From positions 1,612,001-1,676,000 of the forward strand of contig MOWL01000023.1 in assembly GCA_002110485.1 (NCBI GenBank): a stretch of DNA of 64,000 nt. Reading direction: 5' to 3'. The position numbers and the translations under genes were made by a program. Shown in pieces: positions 1 to 11,048 of this stretch. Source of the DNA: Emergomyces orientalis (Eukaryota > Ascomycota > Eurotiomycetes > Onygenales > Ajellomycetaceae). Each line of letters starts with the position of its first letter. The stretch's first letter is position 1. The notes beneath the pieces are model-generated. The model saw only the letters and a program-made list of their open reading frames with translations, ran no database searches and was not told where the DNA came from.

Positions 1-1407
1 CAATTGTTGTACAACAGTATTGTCCGCGCGCTGCTCTACGTTGAAGTGCTCAACAAGGTCGAGAAGACTGAAGCCCGCCAAGATAGCGTGAACAGAGTCT
101 TGATGAGACGCCTGGAACATGTTTACTTCAAACCATCCCAAGTTGTCAATATCCTTGAAGAGAACACATGGGCTGCACTCCCCGCTAAGCTCGACTCCAA
201 CATTACTCCCCGCAAGGACAACAGCACTGATGTTACTGCACTTGTTCAAACTCTGTGCAACTACCTCTTCGAACATAGCGATGGTATTATCCGTGCCAGG
301 GCTATGTTGTGCCAAATATACTTCCTTGCGCTCCACGATAAATATCACCGTGCTCGCGATTTGATGCTCATGTCACATCTCACGGAAAACATTTCCAACT
401 TCGATGTCAGCACTCAGATCCTCTTTAACCGAACGCTTGTGCAAATCGGCCTCTGTGCATTCCGCGCAGGACTGGTCTATGAAGCCCAAAACACACTTTC
501 CGAAGTCTGTGGCAGCGGCAGACAAAAGGAACTTTTAGCGCAAGGCATCATCATGCAACGATACTCGTCCGTATCCCCAGAGCAAGAGAAGCTCGAACGC
601 CAACGCCAACTCCCCTTCCACATGCACATCAACCTGGAACTGCTCGAATGCATCTACCTCACTTCAAGCATGTTCCTCGAAGTCCCTCTCATGGCCCAAA
701 CATCTTCTTCCCCCGAGATGAAACGACGCATTATCTCCAAGACCTTCCGACGAATGCTCGACTACAACGAGCGACAAGTCTTCAACGGACCCCCCGAAAA
801 CACCCGCGACGGCGTCATCATGAGCGCCAAAGCGCTTGCTGGTGGCGACTGGAAAAAGGCCGCCGCAACCCTCAACTCCATCAAGATCTGGGACCTGATG
901 GCGCAACCTGACAAGATCAAGGCGATGCTCGGCGAGCAAATCCAGGAAGAAGGGCTGCGCACTTACCTCTTCACCTACGCCCCTTTCTACGACACCCTCT
1001 CCATCTCCACTCTCTCAGATATGTTCGAGCTGACGCCAAAGAAGATCGCTGCCATCGTCAGCCGCATGATCTCGCACGAAGAGCTCGCTGCCGCCCTCGA
1101 CCAGGTCAATGACGCTATCATCTTCCGCAAGGGTGTTGAGTTGTCCAGACTCCAGAGCCAGATCGTAACTCTGGCGGACAAGTCCATGTCGCTTCTCGAG
1201 GCTAATGAGAAGACGCTTGAGCAGCGAACGCAAGGAATGGCAAATGCGTTCCAGCGTGATCCGGGACATGGTGGGCGTGGTGGAAGAGGTGGTGGTCGCG
1301 GTGGACGGGGTGGTGGACGTGGAGGAGGTGGCGGCGGCGGGTTGCCCCGGAGACCTGGTGGACAGCAATTTGGCGGCGGAGCTTTGGGCGGAGCGATTAA
1401 GGCCTAA
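1..1407 (+). CDS. NIP1: eIF3 subunit c (NIP1), C-terminal part
   Basis: This is the 3' part of the gene for translation initiation factor eIF3 subunit c, a core eIF3 scaffold on the 40S ribosome. The frame is open from base 1, so the true start lies outside the window. About 467 residues are visible with no intron. The central part reads as the helical and winged-helix PCI region of eIF3c ([13 protein letters not shown], then [15 protein letters not shown]). The last 45 or so residues form a Gly/Arg-rich RGG tail ([10 protein letters not shown] and onward) ending GGAIKA and TAA. The tail is encoded by a strongly G-rich stretch at about 1264-1390. The family call is firm from the PCI region. 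RNA binding by the RGG tail is inferred from composition. Confidence 0.92.
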   Translation, partial: QLLYNSIVRALLYVEVLNKVEKTEARQDSVNRVLMRRLEHVYFKPSQVVNILEENTWAALPAKLDSNITPRKDNSTDVTALVQTLCNYLFEHSDGIIRARAMLCQIYFLALHDKYHRARDLMLMSHLTENISNFDVSTQILFNRTLVQIGLCAFRAGLVYEAQNTLSEVCGSGRQKELLAQGIIMQRYSSVSPEQEKLERQRQLPFHMHINLELLECIYLTSSMFLEVPLMAQTSSSPEMKRRIISKTFRRMLDYNERQVFNGPPENTRDGVIMSAKALAGGDWKKAAATLNSIKIWDLMAQPDKIKAMLGEQIQEEGLRTYLFTYAPFYDTLSISTLSDMFELTPKKIAAIVSRMISHEELAAALDQVNDAIIFRKGVELSRLQSQIVTLADKSMSLLEANEKTLEQRTQGMANAFQRDPGHGGRGGRGGGRGGRGGGRGGGGGGGLPRRPGGQQFGGGALGGAIKA

Positions 1408-2383
1408 AGGGATTTTTTTTTCTTTTTTTTCTCCTCTTCGTTTCATTTTGACTTCGGTTTTCTTTTTTTCTTTTTATACGAATATGAATTATTTCCATTA
1501 ATTTGACTTCATCCTATTCTCCTTCCTCTTTGTTACACCCATTGATGTGTTCGCTGGACTCGTTCCTTTTAGTACTGCTTTTATTTTTCCATATCATATC
1601 ATGCTATATGACGGCGACTGCTGCGTTTTATTTTTGTTTTCTAGCACCTACTGTAGCTTGAAATAAAAGTCGAGTGGAATTTTGTGGTTAAATTGGGTAT
1701 CTCTCTCATAGGCTAGGCGTTTCGTTCTTGTATTGTTTGCCGAATCGGTTTTTCTCTCTAGCTCTCTACTTCCATAGCAAAGCTGCCAGTTTCATACCAG
1801 ACCCGGGTTCGGATTGTTAAGGTTGGAGTCGTGGCTCAGCTTATAGCAGCTTCTTTGTTCTATTGGAGTTGACAGTCTTAATTTCTTTCTTACTTAAGTG
1901 AAGAGGATGACTGGGTGCTCCCGTCTCCTTGCTTGGCTCGTTTTTCACCGGATATGATTAACAATTATGCGCAGGAGAGTGTGTATCCAAATCAAATGCA
2001 AGACTATGCATTCTCTATTTAATGTTAGTGTATCAGTTTTCATCCGCTGAGTACCAAGTCATTTATATAGGCATCATAGCTATCCTGTTGGGATGCCGTG
2101 TCATGGCGGTTCCCATTGCTGTTTACGTGCACATGGGGTTGTTGTTCTATTTTGCCCTCTCTTGCATCAAACCAATTGCCTCGAGAATGAGCCGGAATCG
2201 GGATTTTAGGGCTTTTTGGGTGGCCGTTGACGCTCCTCCCTCCACCAAGTTAAGGTGAACATTCCATCATGAGCCGTCAGATTCCCTTTAGCAATTTAAT
2301 TGCAGCCAACGCTATAAAGACTTCCTGCGTTGCAACGCCTGCGTTTGCACGATGATAATAACGTGTACATCACACGCCTTAAT
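1408..2383. other. Intergenic, between convergent NIP1 and SNF8
   Basis: This 976 bp spacer lies between two converging genes. It begins with T-rich runs (about 1409-1490) typical of a 3' UTR and has an AATAAA-like AAATAAAAG near 1660. A 78-codon ATG-initiated frame at 2022-2258 is hydrophobic but has no recognisable family, so I do not call it. I see no RNA gene. Confidence 0.6.
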
Positions 2384-3302
2384 TCAATCACCGTCATCAA
2401 GTAAATTCTGCGGAGACCAATATTCCTTCTCTGCGCTCTGAGAATCAACCCAAACCAAACTATCGGCCAAGAGATCGTCGATGACGGTTTGAGCCCTCGC
2501 CTTTTCCCAGTTCAAATTAAGCTGTAGCATCGAGACAGTAACAAAACCAAGGATCTGGATCGCTTCTAGTACTGTGGCCTGGTCTGTGTTGAGTTCTTTG
2601 GGTATCGAGCGAATAAACTGCTTCCTGCCAACTTTTATGATTGTGAAGCCCGACCCAAGGGGTTCGAGGGACTTGACTGCACGGAGGATGTCGTCTCTGT
2701 AGTTTCCCGTCCAGTTAGTACAACGAATATCCATTGTATGGCACGCTCTGTGACCCCCACTAATCTGTACTAAACACCAAAGGTTAAGAGGTTAAAAGAA
2801 AAATGATAACTCACTCAGAAACCTCCAGACCCCCGCCAATCGCCTTACCCCTCCCAACTCTAGCCCTGCATTCCTCAACTCCAATAAGGCCACCATTTTC
2901 CCCCCTCGTCTCCCGACAGAGTTCTACAACGCGCACGGCAACTTCAAAATAGAAATCATTCACATCTCCACCTAGGATTTGAGTCCAGAAACTCCCCCCT
3001 TCGCCCAAACCAGACAGGCTAAGACCCTTCTTCCCCTTGCCCTTTACATTACTGGCTGCCAATGGATCGACCCCGATGGCATGACACATGCGCGCAAACT
3101 CAGCGCGGAATGTTGGATTAGATTTAATCGTCGAGGCATGCTCGAGAGCAAAGGAATGGAGCAGGGATTGGAAGACTGAGAGCTGGGTTTGTAGGGAGGT
3201 AAGGTGGGTGGTGCGGAGGTTGGCGCCGTGGGTGGCGTATGACTGTGCTGACTGGTTGCGGTTTACGAAGGCTCCCAGGCCGACGCCGCGACGGGTAGAC
3301 AT
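2384..3302 (-). CDS. SNF8: ESCRT-II subunit VPS22/SNF8
   Basis: SNF8 is the EAP30-family subunit of ESCRT-II, which works on endosomes in sorting ubiquitinated cargo into multivesicular bodies. My model has two exons, 3302-2815 and 2696-2384, joined across a 118 bp intron (donor GTGAGT, acceptor CTACAG), giving 266 residues, close to the usual 230-260. The start is the ATG of MSTRRGVGLGAF, the conserved EAP30 N-terminus. FWTQILGGDVNDFYFE and CRETRGENGGLI follow, then the joined motif EDDILRAVKSLEPLGSGF. A second in-frame acceptor at 2747 would add about 17 residues in front of EDDIL. I prefer 2696 because it restores the family motif exactly. The gene is divergent from RPL7, sharing a 316 bp promoter. 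Confidence 0.9.
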
Positions 3303-3618
3303 GTTTCGTATTTGAGCAGGATATTGGCTGTATTCATGAAATATGGTAGTTGATGTTGAAATGAATAAAGGAGGCAGCGCCCGAGGTCTTTGCAACTGTC
3401 AGGCCTTAAGGCAGAGGATGACATAATAGCCCTAATCATCCCAATCGGAAGGTAACGTGACAATATAAGTCAGTAGCCTAACAAGGACTAGCGTGCATAT
3501 TCCCCTTCCACACAAACTCATTTTCTTTGGCATTTTTGTTTTGTTACATCCCGAAATTCGACAGACTCCCAACGGTACGACAATTTCGCCAACAGACGAC
3601 AAACGTCCATCCTTCGAC
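3303..3618. promoter_or_regulatory. Shared promoter, SNF8/RPL7
   Basis: This 316 bp gap separates the start codons of the divergent SNF8 and RPL7 genes, so it must carry both promoters and both 5' leaders. I see no clear TATA box. The RPL7-proximal part has a T-rich run (TTTTGTTTTGTT near 3535). Confidence 0.6.
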
Positions 3619-5371
3619 ATGGCTACGTATGCTTCCCGTTCAATTCCCTTCCGCTGATATTCGTGTGTGTGTACAGGCTCAGATATAGTTCGTCCTTCTC
3701 GCTGGAGATGCCGTTCATCAAATTTGCCAGGCATTTTGATGCTCAGCACCAGCTCGATCAAATCCTGACGCTTTTCCTGGCCTCTTTCATTTCCAATTGA
3801 CCAGGTGATACTGCGATATTTTATGCGAGAGAAAGGGAAAATGTGTCAGGGTATTGGGGTTGAAGGTTCTACCTTCTCCTTGAAAACCATTGCTAGCCCA
3901 AGCTGCTAGACAGCAAGGGATATCCTACTCGGACAAAACATTGCGAAATGTATGCTGGGCTAGCATTGTTTTCCTGAGCCATCGGTTTAGGGTCTTGTCG
4001 GATGAGAAAATCTCAGACTCGGGGGCCTATTTGCGAAAGCACCATGTCCTCACACTGCCAGGTGTTATGGACACATGCGTTAGTAGCCAAGAATAGCGTA
4101 CAAATGCCCGGAGCTCTGTGTCTCACTGATTAAATACATTCCGTCGAGTTTTTTTTTTATACCATACCAACCACTTCAGTCAGAGAATGTGGCACTATAC
4201 GCTGCAGTTCTTACGCTCGACGAGGTTCATTCCAAATACTTTTCGTCGCTGGACAGACTATACTGACCCTGAACCTATCATTTTCGAACTACAGCTCCGT
4301 ACCAACCCAGAACCAGGTCCTCGTGCCTGAGACGCTTCTGAAAAAGCGCAAGAGCCAAGAGCAGGCAAGAGCCGCCGCCAATGCTGAGCTCGTCAAGCGG
4401 AGACAGGTATGATTTAAACGATTTTTCTATTTCAAAAGAACCAAAATCCTTACTCTGTATTTTGATGTTTTGTTTATCTTCTCTTTTTTTGCTACTTTCT
4501 GTGTTGGAGGAAAACGGGACTTTTATGATGATAAATACCAATCTTCGCGACTAGACCTACTGGTCGATGTTGTCGCCTTGTTAACCATCTTTCGGGGCTG
4601 AAACTGTCTCTTCAGTTGTCAACATTTGGATAAAAATCACGAATTTAAATTTCTTGTGCTAATCCTTGATTTCTGTAATAGGCCAACAAGGAGAAGCGTG
4701 CTGTCATCTTCAAGCGTGCCGAGTCGTACGTTAAGGAGTACCGGGATGCGGAACGCGAGAAGATCCGACTTGCCCGCTTGGCCAAGCAGCAGGGCAACTT
4801 TGAAGTCCCCGCCGAGCACAAGCTCGTCTTCGTTGTCCGTATCAAGGGGTGAGCCTCTCCTTACCAAGGGATCCTTAGTGTTTGGTCAATGGCTAAACTT
4901 TTCCATCACAGTATCAACAAGATTGCCCCCAAGCCCCGCAAGATCCTGCAGCTTCTTCGTCTCCTCCAGATCAACAACGGCGTCTTCGTCCGTCTCACCA
5001 AGGCCACCCAGGAGATGCTTACCATCGTCAACCCCTACATTGCCTACGGTTATCCTAACCTGAAGACTGTCCGCGAGCTCATCTACAAGCGTGGTTATGG
5101 AAAAGTCAACAAGCAGCGTATTGCCCTCTCCGACAACCAGGTCATTGAAGAGAACCTCGGAAAATATGGCATCGTCTGTATGGAGGATCTGATCCACGAG
5201 ATCTACACTGTCGGCCCCAACTTCAAGCAAGCGTCCAACTTCCTGTGGCCCTTCAAACTTTCCAACCCCACTGGTGGCTTCAGAACCCGCAAGTTCAAGC
5301 ACTTCATTGAGGGTGGTGATGTTGGTAACCGTGAGGAGAACATCAATGCTCTTATCAAGCAAATGAACTAA
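3619..5371 (+). CDS. RPL7: 60S ribosomal protein L7 (uL30)
   Basis: This is the large-subunit ribosomal protein uL30. Four exons, 3619-3626, 4295-4406, 4682-4848 and 4912-5371, give 248 residues, the normal length. Exon 1 is only 8 nt (M-A-T split codon). The joined N-terminus reads [20 protein letters not shown], followed by [33 protein letters not shown] and the C-terminal [13 protein letters not shown]. All introns keep frame and have GT..AG ends. Intron 1 is 668 nt, long for this genome. Intron 2 (4407-4681) carries a C/D snoRNA, and intron 3 is 63 nt. It is presumably highly expressed and growth-regulated, as ribosomal protein genes are. I am certain of the identity. Confidence 0.97.
4518..4608 (+). 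ncRNA. C/D box snoRNA, snR39b-like, in RPL7 intron 2
   Basis: A C/D box methylation guide RNA lies inside intron 2 of RPL7, in the sense orientation. Box C is ATGATGA at 4525-4531 and box D is CTGA at 4598-4601. Short complementary ends (GAC at 4518-4520, GTC at 4606-4608) could form the terminal stem. Just upstream of box D, ACCATCTTTCGGG (4584-4596) is a 13-nt antisense match to the conserved 25S rRNA sequence CCCGAAAGAUGGU. The fifth base before box D (C4593) pairs with the G of CCCG, which by yeast numbering from memory is Gm805, the snR39b target. Yeast snR39 and snR59 lie in intron 2 of RPL7A and RPL7B and guide Am807, two bases away. The D' and C' boxes are unclear (a CGATGTT near 4565 may be C'). 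Confidence 0.85.
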
Positions 5372-6017
5372 AACCCAAATAAATCGAGAAATAAAAATTC
5401 TGATGATGAGCACGTTTCTTTTTCTTTCCATGGGTTGTTTGTTATATTCGGGTTTCTTTTTAGCGGGCTACGGGACATTTTATAGGTTTTGATTTTCTTT
5501 TTAATCTCTCAAATCAAAAATAATTAGAAATCCAAGTATTTTGAACAGCCTGATCCCGTATTGTTGCAATTTTTCGTGTACCTAACGCTCCCGTAATTGC
5601 ATAAATCTGCGATTATCTCCTTTTTAGTCCAGCGACTTGGGCGTTTGAAACAAATGCAATTGCTAAGTAGTCATTCAAAGACCAGGCTGGTTTTCTCCAT
5701 TGACCTCGGACTGTTACTAAAAATGTGCGTATTAATTGAAATCTTTGGTAGGTTGATTTTTTTGTGGGCAAAGCTCAGTCTGCTGGGCTGAAACGCGCAC
5801 TAGCGTGTCAATCCACCACGTAATAATAAAAAGTCGCGTACTGAGGCGTGTCTTCATCCTGTCAACTTCAACACTTAAAACAAACCTCAACCTTAGCGAT
5901 ACTTATGACGATATGATATTGCCAGCATAGTCATATTGTTTTTCGTATGCTTTCCCCTACTTTTTTTAAAAAAAAAAATACAATAATAATAACATTCAAA
6001 TCCTCTAGTTTTCCCCG
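5372..6017. other. Intergenic, RPL7 3' end and POL1 promoter
   Basis: This 646 bp spacer lies between tandem genes. The left half is T/A-rich 3' UTR. The right half has AACGCGCAC (about 5791) and GTCGCGTAC (about 5833), which are near-matches to the ACGCGT MluI cell-cycle box expected at DNA replication genes but not perfect copies. An A-run with AATAATAATAA precedes the POL1 ATG. Confidence 0.5.
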
Positions 6018-9000
6018 ATGGCTGCAGCTCGAGCAAAGCTCGCCGAATTGCGGGCACTCAGAGCCTCCGGAAAGAAACGACTCACCACTTACGAAGTTGA
6101 AGATGAAGGAGACATTTACGACGAAATCGATGAGGACGGATACAAGAAACTCGTGCGGAAGCGGCTGGACCAGGACGATTTTGTAATTGACGATACTGGG
6201 GAAGGATACGCCGACGATGGACGTGAAGAGTGGAACGACTCCAAACAATACTACAGTGACAGCGACGACGACGAACTGCCATTGAGAGGCAAAGCTGCCA
6301 AAAGGAAACGCGAGGAGGATCAGCAGAGGAAAGAAAAGATTAACAATGGTATTAGTAAATACTTCAACACTGGGCCGGCGGCCAAGGCCGCTTCAAAACC
6401 AAAGGTAACCCAACTAGCATCTCTGTCGCCAACAGTTTCGTCGGGCTAAGATTTAATTGACTAATTGGGTACTTCAGCCTGGTGCTACCGCTGAAGATGA
6501 AGCATTTATGGCAGACCTCCTTGTAGAAGTTGACGCCAACCCCTTCCCCTCTCGTGTTCCTCCGAAGAAAGCCGTGAAATCCGAGACGCGGCAGAAAGTT
6601 CGGATCATTTCACCACCCCTTTCTCAGGAAATGGCCTCCAGAAAGGTACAGGACAGAAAAGAAAACAACACATCTAGTCCACCTATTGCTACCAAAGCGG
6701 ATTTGGATTTGGAGAATGATGCTGCGTGGCTGGATGCTGGTGATGATGATGTTTTTATGAGTGATCCGACGCCATCATCTCCAGTTGCAAAAGCCGTAGA
6801 GCGGAAAACCACAAATAATGTGAAAGTCGAAGATGATGATGATGATGAATTAATGGCCATCGCACAAACGACTGCCCACGATGATACAAATGGTGCTAGA
6901 ATCAATATGACGGGCAAGCGACCAATGCCTAAAATCAAGGAACCGGCATATCCATCTCCTGCAACATCATCCCCTCTTAGAGCCAATCCTGACGGTATGG
7001 ATCTTTCGTCGTGGAACGATGTCACAAGTAAATTAAACGTTTTGAGCAGCCCCGCTACCGCCGACTTTAAGTCATTCGGTAAACTTGCCGCGCAGGATGC
7101 TATCGAGGAAGACGGCAGTCTCCTCTTCTTCTGGCTAGATTATGTCGAAATCAACGGCAGCTTGTGTCTCTTTGGTAAAGTTAAGAATAAGAAAACCGGG
7201 GGCTATGTGAGCGCATTTGTTAAAGTCGACAAAATTTTGCGGAAACTCTACTTTCTTCCCAGGAAATATCGAGTACATCATGGCCGCGAAACGGAAGAGG
7301 AAATCGACATGGAAGATGTCTATAAAGAAGTGGATGAGCTTATGTCGCGAACAAATGTCGGCACGCACAAGATTAAAGAATCCACGAGGAAATACGCGTT
7401 CGAACTCCCGGACGTGCCCAAGGAGGGAGAGTATCTTAAACTCATGTATTCTTACGACAAACCCGCTTTACCGATCGATGTCAAGGGGGAAACTTTCTCG
7501 CGCGTTTTCGGAATTAACACCGCACTGTTCGAGCAGTTTGTGCTCTGGAAAAATATCATGGGTCCTTGCTGGCTTAAGCTCGAAGATGCCGACTTCACAG
7601 CAGTAAATGGGGCGTCCTGGTGCAAGCTGGAATGCCAGGTCTCAGAGCCTAAGCTTATTACGGCTGTTCCAAACTCCGACAGCTTGGAAAGCCCCCGACT
7701 AACACTGATGAGTCTGGCATTCCGAACCCAGCTAAATGTGAAGGATAATAAACAAGAAATTGTGGTCGCAAGCGCTCGCGTTTATGAGAATGTGTCGCTT
7801 ACTGATACTACTCCCCCTGAAAATTTGCCTTGCAAAACCTTTACTGTGATGAGACCCTCTGGTCCTACTTATCCGATTGGATTCGAAGCGGAAACCCGGA
7901 AACTACGCGGCACATTCATGATGGAGAAGAGCGAGCAGTTTCTCCTCAGCAAGTTCATGGCTCTGTTTGAAAAGATGGACCCGGATGTCCTTATGGGCCA
8001 TCAGCTTCAAGACGTCGACTTCAACATTCTACTTAATAGGCTCTTTGAAAAGAAGACACCGGGTTGGCACCGCATTGGGAGGATGAAGAGAAGTGAATGG
8101 CCGAAAAATCTCTCGCGAGGCTCTAGTTTCTTTGCGGAAAGAAAACTTGTAGCTGGAAGATTACTTTGTGATATTGCGAATGATATGGGGAAGGTAATTT
8201 TCGCCCGCCTTTTTCTTTAAAGGTCCATTTGTAGCTAACGGTTCCATAGTCTCTGATGTTGAAATGTCAATCATGGAGCCTAACGGAGATGTGTCAATTA
8301 TATCTCGGGGATGGCAGTCTGCGTCGAGACATCGATAATGAAGCTGCCTTGAAAACTTGGGCAACCTCGAAGGAAGGACTGATGAACTACATCAATCACT
8401 GTGAAGCCGATACTTATTTCATTGCAGCACTCGTCCTCAAACTACAAATGCTTCCCCTAACTAAAGTGCTCACGAACTTGGCAGGAAACTCGTGGGCGAG
8501 GACTCTCAGCGGCACCAGGGCCGAACGGAACGAGTATATTTTATTGCATGAATTTTATCGAAACAAGTACATTTGCCCTGATAAGTATGTCGGCAAGCAG
8601 CAACAAATGTCACAGGTGAACGAGGAAGATGAGGAAGGAACTGACAAGAAAAAGAAGGACAAATATAAGGGTGGTTTGGTGTTTGAGCCTGAGAAGGGTC
8701 TGTACGACAAGTACATTCTCGTCATGGACTTCAACAGCTTGTATCCTAGTATTATCCAGGAGTTCAATATCTGTTTCACAACTGTGGACCGGGCAGCAGT
8801 GGTAAGTAGTTCTTACTGCCTTGTTTAAAGACACTGCTAAAAGCATTTTCCAGGTCGAAAATGAAAACGAGGAAAAGGTCCCTGAGGTGCCCAAGGACCA
8901 GGCTAAGGGAATTCTCCCGCGCCTCATTGCTACTCTAGTCAACCGTCGACGTGAAGTTAAAAAACTCATGAAAGACAAACGTGCAACTCCTGAGGACCTC

Positions 9001-10634
9001 GCACTTTGGGACACCAAGCAACTGGCGCTGAAGCTCACGGCCAACTCTATGTACGGGTGTCTAGGCTACACGCAGTCTCGATTCTACGCCCGACCGCTTG
9101 CCATGCTTACAACCTTCAAAGGCCGTGAGATTCTTCGAAGCACAAAAGAGCTTGCAGAGAGCAACCAGCTGCAAGTTATTTATGGCGACACTGACTCTGT
9201 AATGATCAACACCAATGCCGATAATATGGTAGACGCACTAAAAGTTGGCAATACCTTTAAGCGTCTAGTAAATGAAAGATATCAGTTGCTCGAAATTGAC
9301 ATTGATAACGTCTTCCGTCGCCTTCTCCTTCACGCGAAAAAGAAGTATGCGGCTATTAACATGACTGAGGTCGATGGCAAATATATCGAACAACTCGAAG
9401 TCAAAGGTTTGGACATGAAGAGACGAGAGTACTGCGCCCTATCTAAAGAGGTTTCTTCGAAACTTCTGAATGAGATTCTGTCCGGTGAAGACCCGGATGT
9501 GGTTCTTACCAAAGTGCACGAATACCTCCGCGAAATCACGGAAAAGATGAAGGAATACACAATCCCTGTGCAGAAATATGTCATATACACGGTGTGTCAT
9601 GCCTCACCGTGTTGTAGAAGTCCGAGCTCCCAACTAACATCATCTTATAGAAACTGTCAAAACGTCCTGACGAGTACCCCAACAAGGAGACCATGCCCCC
9701 AGCACAGGTTGCTTTACGAGAGCTAGCTCGAGGGAAAACTGTTCGTCCAAACGATGTTATTGCTTACATAGTGACCACTGGAGATTCCGAGACGTCTTCC
9801 TTACCACCTGCAAAGCGGTCATATACACTACAGGACGTGATGAAGCTAGATTCTGGCCTCAAACCTGACGTTGAATATTATCTCCTCAAACAGATATTCC
9901 CGCCAATTGAACGTCTCTGCGCTCCTATACCCGGCACAGATGCGGTCCGCCTGGCGGAATGCCTCGGCTTGGATGTAAAAAAGTACCAAATCAATACTTC
10001 CAGCACCCGCGATCAACAGAACATGGAAATATTCCCTCTGGAATCTCAAATTCCAGATTCCATCCGCTTCAAAGATGCCGCTAGACTGACCCTTCGCTGT
10101 CGATTCTGCCACGAACGTACCTGTTTCGAAGGCCTTTGCTTGTCAACAGATATGTGCACTGCCAACGGACTCGTATGTCCTAACTCATCCTGTGGGAAAC
10201 CCTTCACTATTATATCTATAGTTGCGCAACTAGAGAGTCAGATACGCGCCCAAACCGCCAAGTACTATGAAGCCTGGCTTGTCTGTGACGATTCCTCTTG
10301 CGGAAATCGCACACGACAGATGAGTGTGTATGGTCGTCGATGTCTAGGCCCCCGTGGTCGCGCGGAGGGCTGCCGCGGACGAATGGGGTTCGAATATACT
10401 GATAGGCAACTGTATAACCAGCTACTATACTTTGCCCGACTATGGGATGTAGACAAGGCAAAGGAGGTTGCTGAGAAGGAAACTAATACGGAGAAGAAGG
10501 ACAAGATTATGGCGATGGTCGAGTGGAATCGGACACGGTTTGGGACGTTAAAAGGGGTTGTAGATGCTTATTTGAAGAAGTGCGGGCGGCAATGGGTTGA
10601 CATGGAAGTGCTTTTTGGGTTTGCTTTGCGATGA
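6018..10634 (+). CDS. POL1: DNA polymerase alpha catalytic subunit
   Basis: POL1 is the family B catalytic subunit of the polymerase alpha-primase complex, which extends RNA primers at the origin and on the lagging strand. Five exons (6018-6404, 6478-8193, 8250-8801, 8854-9591, 9651-10634) join in frame at phase 0 and give 1458 residues, against 1468 in yeast. The N-terminus [18 protein letters not shown] matches the POL1 N-terminal domain. Polymerase motif A is [14 protein letters not shown], motif [14 protein letters not shown] and motif C YGDTDSVM. The C-terminal zinc modules show [20 protein letters not shown], then [13 protein letters not shown] and [13 protein letters not shown]. An acidic stretch (EDDDDDE, about 6826-6850) sits in the linker. 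The exonuclease-like domain is not expected to proofread in this family. Confidence 0.97.
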
Positions 10635-11048
10635 AGGTCTTGTCACATTTTTATGTTTCTCTGTACTGTTCTTCGGATATCGTTTTTATCTGCTGGGCAT
10701 TTTTCTTATTACCATTGCCTTCTTGTGGGACCGTTTTCAGATGGTTTCTCCTCCTTTTAATGATAAGATGGGTCTATACGGCGTAGGAGAATTGGACTTT
10801 GATACTTTGTTCTATCAATTACTTTATTGTTATTCTAAAAAAATTAATATATTTAGGATTGGGTGGATTCTTCAATGTGCGTCGTGCAAGGATATGTTTG
10901 TGATTCAATTCCCATCTTTTGTCATACACTCGCTACTAGTGGGGAATTCTCGGGTTATATATCAAGCAAACATATTTATCCCCACGAACAACAAGAGTAT
11001 TTTTTTCAACTCATGCAAAAACACAATACTCCTCTATCCATACGAAAC
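10635..11048. other. Intergenic, POL1 3' UTR and THI20 promoter
   Basis: This 414 bp spacer lies between tandem genes and is AT-rich. I looked for the conserved arms of a fungal TPP riboswitch (CTGAGA and its partner) here and in the first THI20 intron, and found none. Confidence 0.55.

Noticed and set aside
1264..1390. G-rich stretch as a regulatory quadruplex
   Set aside because: It is explained by Gly codons of the RGG tail of eIF3c.
2022..2258. ATG-initiated 78-codon hydrophobic frame between NIP1 and SNF8
   Set aside because: No recognisable family, no splice or promoter context, and AT-rich sequence gives such hydrophobic frames by chance.
2640..2675. tRNA-like B-box (GGTTCGAGG)
   Set aside because: Lies in SNF8 coding sequence and has no matching A-box or acceptor stem.
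2697..2747. In-frame upstream acceptor for SNF8 exon 2 at 2747
   Set aside because: It would insert about 17 residues in the middle of the conserved EAP30 motif; the acceptor at 2697 restores the family sequence exactly.
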